Source: Maribacter sp. (GTDB lineage Bacteria; Bacteroidota; Bacteroidia; Flavobacteriales; Flavobacteriaceae). From it: DNA of 10,544 bases. The stretch spans positions 1 through 10,544 of the forward strand of contig JAHHKH010000072.1 in NCBI GenBank assembly GCA_018679695.1, given 5' to 3'. The position numbers and the translations under genes were made by a program. This document shows, piece after piece, positions 6,025 through 10,544 of the stretch. The notes under the pieces were generated by a model that was not told the origin of the DNA, searched no databases, and saw only the letters and a list, made by a program, of their open reading frames with translations. Within the stretch, counting starts at the first letter, position 1. Every line of letters starts with the position of its first letter.

Positions 6025-8925
6025 TTATTTTAGTTCATCTTTTATACTAACCGATAAAAAAGACATCAGTATCTGTAGCAGCGTTGAATCGCGTTGTGAG
6101 AACATGGCCTTTTCTTTATTGTAAACACAAAATACTGCCATAGTTCCCTTTTTTTGTTGAAAAGGCAATAACATACGTGATGCATAGCCCCTTTTACTTT
6201 TACCTGTTATATACTGCGAGGCTTCTTCATTATAATCGTCAATAAAAATTGGCTTCCCGGTAATTATAGCATAGCTCGCCAGATTATTTTTTTCGTTGAA
6301 TTCTTCTTGTCGCCAAACTGTTTCGTTGCTGTCGCGCTTATAACCCCAATAGTTAATCTCGTCCCCTTTCTTATAGGCGAACTCAAAGGCATGGATCCCG
6401 ACGGGTAGATCAACAAGTTTCTTTAAAACAGGCATAGTATCTTTCCACGAAGCGTTTTTGGGAATCTGGCGAATCAACCGTTGCAACAGGTATATATTGG
6501 TGCCAGTACTCTTGAGTTCTTCTTGCTTGTCTTTGAGTGTTGTTGATTGTGAGGCTAATTCAATCTCTTTTTCGTTTAACTCTGTTTGTTTCTGGTTCAA
6601 AATATATTGCAGATTACTGATACGCTTTAATAACCATCGCCTGGCAAAGTACCAGAAGAAAAGGAGGCCCAAAATAACTTGGAATAGAATACCCCACCAG
6701 GTGGTATGCCATTTCATGGATACCCGAATAATCACCTCTTTCGACTTGCTCCATGCATAACCCCCTTCTTTCTGCGCCTGTATCCATAGTCTATAGTTAC
6801 CAGGGGCTATGTCCTTCGGCATAATATTAGAAGTTTCACAAGCAATCCATGGTACATCTTCTATTTCATCTGCCGGTGTGTTACTTTCAAATAACCTGTA
6901 CCTATAATTTACGTCATCACTAGGGTAGGTGACCGTGCTCATCTCCAGCTTTACGGCTTTCCCCTCACCGAGTTTAAGCTCTTCACTCAATGATACTTCC
7001 TTATGGTCTATGTCCACTTTTCTTATAATGGGCACCTTGGTCTCCAAGGGCCCTGGAAGGGTTTGGGATGAATACACCAAACCTTCTACAGTACCCACCC
7101 AAAGCTGTGAATTACTATCCAATGCCAGACAACGATAGGCCGACACTTTGGATGGCGTACCACTCTTTTCATCAAAAACAACATAGTTACCCTCAGCGTC
7201 TAGATGGATCAATCCGTTTGTATCTGTGGTAAGCCATAAGACACCATTAGGCATGGAACTTAGAGATCGGACCTCTCCATGTGTAAATTCCCCAAGATCC
7301 ACCTTTCTGATTGTTTCGGTATCGTATTTTAAGAGCCCATCGGTAGTGGCCATCCAAACAATTCCCTTGTCATCAACAGCGATATCATGAACTTCGAAGT
7401 TCACACTTACCTTGAACGGTAAAGGCAAGCTTTTGTTCTCGAAGTAATCCCCTTCTTTAGTGTACTTATATAGATAGGAAGAGGTGCCAATTCCTGCCGC
7501 ATAAAGTTCGTTTCTCCCACCCTCTCTAATGACCAGAACACGACTATCAAAGCCCTTTTCCCTTCCATAGGATACAATGTTTCCCTTAGCATCTATCTTG
7601 GCCACACCTACCAAAGGCTTATCAGAAGTGGCCTGACAGAACCATACATCGCCCTGTTGGTCCAAAGACATAAAGAAAATACCACTCCCCCTTTCTGAAA
7701 GGTCTGTGGTCTTTATAAGCTGGCCATTTCGGTAATGATAGATAAAGCCATCCGTTGACCCATACCAAGTATCCCCATTGTTAGAAGCAATACCGGTAAT
7801 GTTATTTAAATTATTCTCTTTCCTCAAGCTAACTGAAGTACCTTGGTTAAGTATCTTATGCACCGGCCCTTGTGAAACCAAAATTTTACCACTGCTTGTG
7901 GTGTGCAGGCCCATGACGTTATCATAACCCAAACCGGAGACATTTTGAAAAAAGCTTGACCATAATAAACATAGCCCATTCTTATGGCTAACCCAAATAA
8001 CATCATTAAAGTTCATCTCATTCAAGGTAAATTCCAAATGGTTTATGGCTTCGAAGGGCAGTTCTTCGACCCTATGCGGATCATTGGATCCAAAAATCTT
8101 GTTCATCCTGACCTTCTTGTCAACAGTATTTAAAGTGTAGATTTGGGTCTCCGTGGCTAAAAAGAGTAAATCAGAACTGGATTTGGCAATATATTTGAAT
8201 TTCTTATCGGTTGCATAGGTATTTCTTGCTTTAACCTTCCTCTTTTTATCAATCGTTATTTTTTTGATGTTATCCCCTACCAACCAAAGTACATCGCCCA
8301 TCACCAAAAAATGAGTTGTATTTCTGTGGTCTTCAAAGGTTTTGAATTCCTGTGAAGTCTCATCGAAATAATAAATTCCTTGCCCGGGAATCAATGCCCA
8401 AACGGTACCAAAGGTGTCTTCGCTAAAGTAGCTATGTGTTGTTTTGTTCTTTCTCCCAATAGTAAAGACCTTGCCTGTACTATTATTGTTTTCAAACATA
8501 CGAATGGAACCGTCCATCTGCCCAGCCCATAAATTATCTTTAGTGTCTTTAAAAAGCAAGGTAGGGTAATCCCCTTCTTCTGTTTTAATGAAATCGGCCA
8601 CCTCTGGTTTGTCATCAACATAACTTATGCTATGGATACCCGTATCATTTGCAAAAAGAATGGTGTTATCATCCCAATGAACAAATGCGCGTATGCTTTT
8701 ACTCTGTAAAGCGATGTTGTGATTTTCAAAGGTTTTCCCATCGAATCGGAACAGTCCTTGTTCGGTGCCCAGCCAAACATAACCTCTACCATCCTGTATT
8801 ACCTGATTCACCTCTTCGAAAGGAACAGCTTCCCCTTGGTAATACGCATATTGAAACTTCTGTCCGTAAGCATGGTGGCAGAGGGTAAGGATCAATAATA
8901 ATAAGTAGTGTCGTAGCAATTGCAT
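6025..8925 (-). CDS. periplasmic propeller/Y_Y_Y sensor with cytoplasmic coiled coil and GAF domain
   Basis: This is a 966-aa inner-membrane sensor. A signal peptide (1-21, cut after AYG) is followed by a periplasmic region with many two-component-propeller repeats of the type D..G..W.GT..GL..F. Examples are GRGYVWLGTEQGLFRFDG (46-63), GIVWMATTDGLLKYD and SQLWVGTVEGLVY further on. A Y_Y_Y domain occupies about 662-736 (VNYRYRLFE, GNYRLWIQA). One membrane segment lies at about 742-762, a coiled coil at about 768-810 (QTELNEKEIELASQSTTL), and a GAF-like domain at about 815-966 (ASRMLLPFQQKKGTMAVFCVYN, then FSQRDSTLLQIL). This front end normally sits on hybrid histidine kinases that respond to glycans, but here there is no kinase, receiver or DNA-binding domain. 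It should signal through GAF ligand binding or protein contact, perhaps with the co-transcribed channel. No -33/-7 pair was found upstream; TATCTTTA (8946-8953) is one base off the -7 consensus. Confidence 0.92.
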   Translation of the reverse strand: MQLLRHYLLLLILTLCHHAYGQKFQYAYYQGEAVPFEEVNQVIQDGRGYVWLGTEQGLFRFDGKTFENHNIALQSKSIRAFVHWDDNTILFANDTGIHSISYVDDKPEVADFIKTEEGDYPTLLFKDTKDNLWAGQMDGSIRMFENNNSTGKVFTIGRKNKTTHSYFSEDTFGTVWALIPGQGIYYFDETSQEFKTFEDHRNTTHFLVMGDVLWLVGDNIKKITIDKKRKVKARNTYATDKKFKYIAKSSSDLLFLATETQIYTLNTVDKKVRMNKIFGSNDPHRVEELPFEAINHLEFTLNEMNFNDVIWVSHKNGLCLLWSSFFQNVSGLGYDNVMGLHTTSSGKILVSQGPVHKILNQGTSVSLRKENNLNNITGIASNNGDTWYGSTDGFIYHYRNGQLIKTTDLSERGSGIFFMSLDQQGDVWFCQATSDKPLVGVAKIDAKGNIVSYGREKGFDSRVLVIREGGRNELYAAGIGTSSYLYKYTKEGDYFENKSLPLPFKVSVNFEVHDIAVDDKGIVWMATTDGLLKYDTETIRKVDLGEFTHGEVRSLSSMPNGVLWLTTDTNGLIHLDAEGNYVVFDEKSGTPSKVSAYRCLALDSNSQLWVGTVEGLVYSSQTLPGPLETKVPIIRKVDIDHKEVSLSEELKLGEGKAVKLEMSTVTYPSDDVNYRYRLFESNTPADEIEDVPWIACETSNIMPKDIAPGNYRLWIQAQKEGGYAWSKSKEVIIRVSMKWHTTWWGILFQVILGLLFFWYFARRWLLKRISNLQYILNQKQTELNEKEIELASQSTTLKDKQEELKSTGTNIYLLQRLIRQIPKNASWKDTMPVLKKLVDLPVGIHAFEFAYKKGDEINYWGYKRDSNETVWRQEEFNEKNNLASYAIITGKPIFIDDYNEEASQYITGKSKRGYASRMLLPFQQKKGTMAVFCVYNKEKAMFSQRDSTLLQILMSFLSVSIKDELK

Positions 8926-9004
8926 ACTTAAGAAGGTCGGTTCTTTAAAGATAGGAAAAGAACCTCATTTCTCCATAGTCCTTGAACAACCAAGATTGGT
9001 ATAT

Positions 9005-9016
9005 TGTTAGCTAACA
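9005..9016. promoter_or_regulatory. 12-bp perfect palindrome upstream of the sensor/channel operon
   Basis: TGTTAGCTAACA is a perfect palindrome about 80 bases upstream of the start of the 966-aa sensor. A second small inverted repeat, CCAA-GA-TTGG (8990-8999), lies beside it. Both fall between the terminator at 9044-9072 and the first gene, where an operator would be expected. No regulator family is implied by the sequence. Confidence 0.35.
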
Positions 9017-9043
9017 TGAATTGCTGTTGCCAATATCCAAACT

Positions 9044-9072
9044 AAAAAAGCCACACTTTCGTGCAGTTTTTT
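9044..9072 (-). terminator. intrinsic terminator, minus strand
   Basis: On the minus strand CTGCAC and GTGTGG pair (four Watson-Crick and two G-U pairs) around a GAAA tetraloop (9051-9066). One C and then six T follow (9044-9049). On the plus strand the G-U pairs become A-C mismatches, so termination should be leftward. It would end transcripts from the lipoprotein region at 9371-10388 and insulate the sensor operon. Confidence 0.65.
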
Positions 9073-9095
9073 CTCTTTTTGTTCGGCATACAATT

Positions 9096-9161
9096 TTATA
9101 CTTGATCCATTTCTACCAATACTTAAGAAACAAAGCGATATAGTGGATTATACTGATCCAT
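9096..9161. repeat. imperfect direct repeat TTATACT(T)GATCCAT, two copies
   Basis: TTATACTTGATCCAT (9096-9110) recurs as TTATACTGATCCAT (9148-9161), differing by one T, with a 52-bp start-to-start spacing (about five helical turns). The region has no open frame of note. It may be a pair of binding sites or a decayed duplication. Confidence 0.4.
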
Positions 9162-9197
9162 GCTTATTTAATTGTTTTAGCGATTATAGGTGATTAC

Positions 9198-9282
9198 ATC
9201 CCTCAATACTATTGAATACATTCAAATAGTTTACATAATCTACTTAATGAGGGATATAACATTGGTATACCAGAATTATACC
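9198..9282. repeat. cluster of nested inverted repeats
   Basis: ATCCCTCA (9198-9205) pairs with TGAGGGAT (9248-9255). Inside lies a second stem, CTATTGAAT (9209-9217) with ATTCAAATAG (9220-9229), perfect apart from one bulged A. Just beyond, GGTATA (9264-9269) pairs with TATACC (9277-9282). No gene overlaps this stretch. On the minus strand these structures precede the terminator at 9044-9072 by about 125-210 bases, so a structured untranslated RNA is possible. Confidence 0.45.
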
Positions 9283-9370
9283 GTTTTAATTCTTGATTCG
9301 ATGTTTCCCATGATTATCTACTTACGATATTCATTTACTTTTATGCCATAGTTTTATAATTGGGAGCCAT

Positions 9371-9490
9371 TTAAATCAATGTTGGATCTGTTGTATTTCC
9401 TTTGATGATTAATTTCTTTTCTTGTTCAAATTGTTCGACCTCTCCAGATTGGTTGCACCCCATAAATAATAAGCAATGTAATGGTTTCAC
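9371..9490 (-). CDS. possible 39-aa lipoprotein or truncated lipoprotein remnant
   Basis: A GTG at 9490 opens a frame of 39 codons to a TAA. It reads MKPLHCLLFMGCNQSGE at the front. That is a short, weak signal peptide with a lipobox-like FMGC (Cys12), followed by an acidic and then basic stretch (EVEQFEQEKK) and LIIKGNTTDPTLI. A TTG five codons earlier (9505) would lengthen the signal region. It starts 34 bases after the stop of the BspA-like lipoprotein gene, on the same strand. The hydrophobic core is short for a signal peptide, so it may be the broken front end of a former lipoprotein gene. Its function is unknown. The opposite strand is also open here for about 35 codons. Confidence 0.3.
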   Translation of the reverse strand: MKPLHCLLFMGCNQSGEVEQFEQEKKLIIKGNTTDPTLI

Positions 9491-9524
9491 TTTATTGAAG
9501 CACAAAAAATGATATCCTCATTAT

Positions 9525-10388
9525 TTAGGGAGTACAATTTGTAAAATTGGGTTTAGGAAGTAACCATGTTGATTCCGTATATAAGCTGAACCAAAAACAA
9601 TGAATAACATTATCCACATTCCAACCACTTAAATCTTGATTGAATGGTGAAATAAAAAACATATTATTCATGGAAATAACATTGCTCACATCCCAAGTAC
9701 TGATATCCTGATTGAATGAAGATTCTGAAAACATACTTGCCATAGTAGTAACGTTACTTACATCCCAAGAACCGATATCTTGATTGAAAGTAGAAAAACG
9801 AAACATTCTATACATATTTGTAACATTACTTACATCCCAGGAACTGATATCTTGGTTAAATACGGAAAGTACAAACATACTGTTCATGTCAATAACATTA
9901 GCCACATCCCAAGAACCGATATCTTGGTTGAAAGGCGAATAACCGAACATACCTTCCATAGTAGTAACATTACCCACATCCCAAAGACCGACATCTTGAT
10001 TGAATAAAGATTCCCGAAACATTTCACTCATATCAGTAACATTACTAACATCCCAAGAACTGATATCTTGATTGAACGGTGAATTAATGAACATTTGACC
10101 CATATCTGTAACTTTAGTTGTGCAAACTTTGGTTACATCTTCACTATTGTTCACCATTTCTCTCAACATATCTTCATCAACGATGGTATAAGTAATACCA
10201 TTTATATCACCCGTATCACCAACTTTGGCCCAATTGTGGCATTTTATGGTAACTCCATTTTCATCTAGGTAAATTGGATTACCCAGTTGAGGGTCGTGTT
10301 GTTCGGGTTGGTTAATGCTAACACTCTCTTTAGAACAACCCAAAAGTAAAATAATGATTAGAAGGGATAATGTTCGACAAGAATACAT
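9525..10388 (-). CDS. BspA-type (DUF285) repeat lipoprotein, probably surface exposed
   Basis: This 287-aa protein begins with a lipoprotein signal peptide ending in LLGC (Cys18). The residues after the cysteine are SKES, a Lys-acidic pattern resembling the surface-export signal of some Bacteroidota lipoproteins. Residues 36-97 form the usual lead-in of these proteins (NPIYLDENGVTIKC, VGDTGDINGITYTIVDE, LREMVNN, EDVTKV). Seven 24-residue repeats follow, each with FNQD starting at 105, 129, 153, 177, 201, 225 and 249, of the form FNQDISSWDVSNVT.M..MF..S. The end, WLLPKPNFTNCTP, is a typical family terminus, so the protein looks complete. There is no type IX sorting domain. Family members are surface proteins thought to bind host, matrix or other cells. 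The gene has weak initiation signals and no promoter I could recognise. Confidence 0.92.
   Translation of the reverse strand: MYSCRTLSLLIIILLLGCSKESVSINQPEQHDPQLGNPIYLDENGVTIKCHNWAKVGDTGDINGITYTIVDEDMLREMVNNSEDVTKVCTTKVTDMGQMFINSPFNQDISSWDVSNVTDMSEMFRESLFNQDVGLWDVGNVTTMEGMFGYSPFNQDIGSWDVANVIDMNSMFVLSVFNQDISSWDVSNVTNMYRMFRFSTFNQDIGSWDVSNVTTMASMFSESSFNQDISTWDVSNVISMNNMFFISPFNQDLSGWNVDNVIHCFWFSLYTESTWLLPKPNFTNCTP
9600..10100 (-). repeat. seven 72-bp tandem repeats encoding the BspA-type units
   Basis: The coding repeats have a 72-bp period. The best conserved part on the plus strand is CATCCCAAGAACTGATATC followed by TTGATTGAA, with a few substitutions per copy; the first and last units have diverged most. 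The 24-residue units are in register, so copy number can change by recombination without frameshift. This is a coding tandem array, not a CRISPR array. Confidence 0.9.
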
Positions 10389-10499
10389 AGGAGTATTTTA
10401 GCAAAAAGCAAAAAAAACATTCAGTAAATGATGAAAGTAAGATTTCGACTTTTAATAAAACATGACAATTCTCATAAATTATAATGGCTTACTATTTTG

Positions 10500-10544
10500 T
10501 CATTTTTCCCTGATTTCGATAAAACACCCTTGATACCCATGTTC
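10500..10544 (-). CDS. possible C-terminal end of a further minus-strand gene
   Basis: One minus frame is open from the window edge for 14 codons (EHGYQGCFIEIREK) to a TGA at 10500-10502. Another frame is open to 10472, so the choice is uncertain. If real, the gene would end 111 bases before the start of the BspA-like lipoprotein. Nothing about its function can be said. Confidence 0.2.
   Translation of the reverse strand, partial: EHGYQGCFIEIREK

Noticed and set aside
6458..6760. Plus-strand open frame of 100 codons
   Set aside because: Lies entirely antisense within the 966-aa sensor, whose domain pattern is clear on minus.
8946..8953. TATCTTTA on minus as the promoter of the sensor/channel operon
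   Set aside because: One mismatch to TAnnTTTG, no TTG at -33, and a very short leader; not called as a feature.
9403..9510. Plus-strand frame of about 35 codons (MINFFSCSNCS...) opposite the small lipoprotein frame
   Set aside because: No recognisable motif or membrane layout, and it runs against local gene direction; the minus frame with a lipobox is somewhat more plausible.
9600..10100. Regularly spaced repeats that might suggest a CRISPR array
   Set aside because: The 72-bp period is continuous coding sequence with conserved 24-residue units and no unique spacers; it is the BspA-type repeat.

Overview
The window looks like the chromosome of an AT-rich flavobacterium (Bacteroidota, probably marine Flavobacteriaceae). 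Pointers are a BspA-type (DUF285) 24-residue-repeat lipoprotein, a propeller plus Y_Y_Y periplasmic sensor typical of the phylum, a TATCTTTG match to the Bacteroidota -7 element TAnnTTTG, and weak or absent Shine-Dalgarno sequences. All well supported genes lie on the minus strand; only a partial C-terminus at the left edge (3-110) and one doubtful tiny frame lie on plus. No rRNA, tRNA, CRISPR array, transposase or integrase was seen.

Layout from left to right. Positions 1-1384 are gene-poor: a plus-strand C-terminal fragment, a tandem 9-bp repeat with a hairpin, an unrecognised 78-aa gene, a clear minus-strand terminator (748-776) with more hairpins, and a 62-aa single-span membrane protein. 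Positions 1385-4619 hold a tight four-gene operon transcribed right to left: a 118-aa coiled-coil protein, a 283-aa helical protein with a roadblock-like C-terminal part, a Ras/Rab-like small GTPase, and a soluble PAS hybrid histidine kinase. The last three genes are joined by two 14-bp overlaps. A 313-bp leader with a strong hairpin precedes the operon. Positions 4933-8925 hold a second two-gene operon: a 966-aa propeller/Y_Y_Y/TM/coiled-coil/GAF sensor whose stop codon directly abuts the start of a GluR0-like ionotropic receptor with a potassium-type TVGYGD filter. Positions 8926-9524 are rich in inverted repeats and contain a second good terminator and a possible 39-aa lipoprotein. Positions 9525-10388 encode the BspA-like lipoprotein, and the last 45 bases may hold the C-terminus of another minus-strand gene.

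How the genes may work together (inference): the GTPase operon looks like a self-contained cytoplasmic switch, with GTPase, roadblock-like partner, coiled-coil scaffold and phosphorelay output. The second operon looks like an envelope sensing pair, with a large periplasmic ligand sensor plus a ligand-gated ion channel whose two key amino-acid-binding positions are conserved. Both are signalling modules without a DNA-binding output, placed in tandem, and the GTPase module is the best candidate for a poorly described system.
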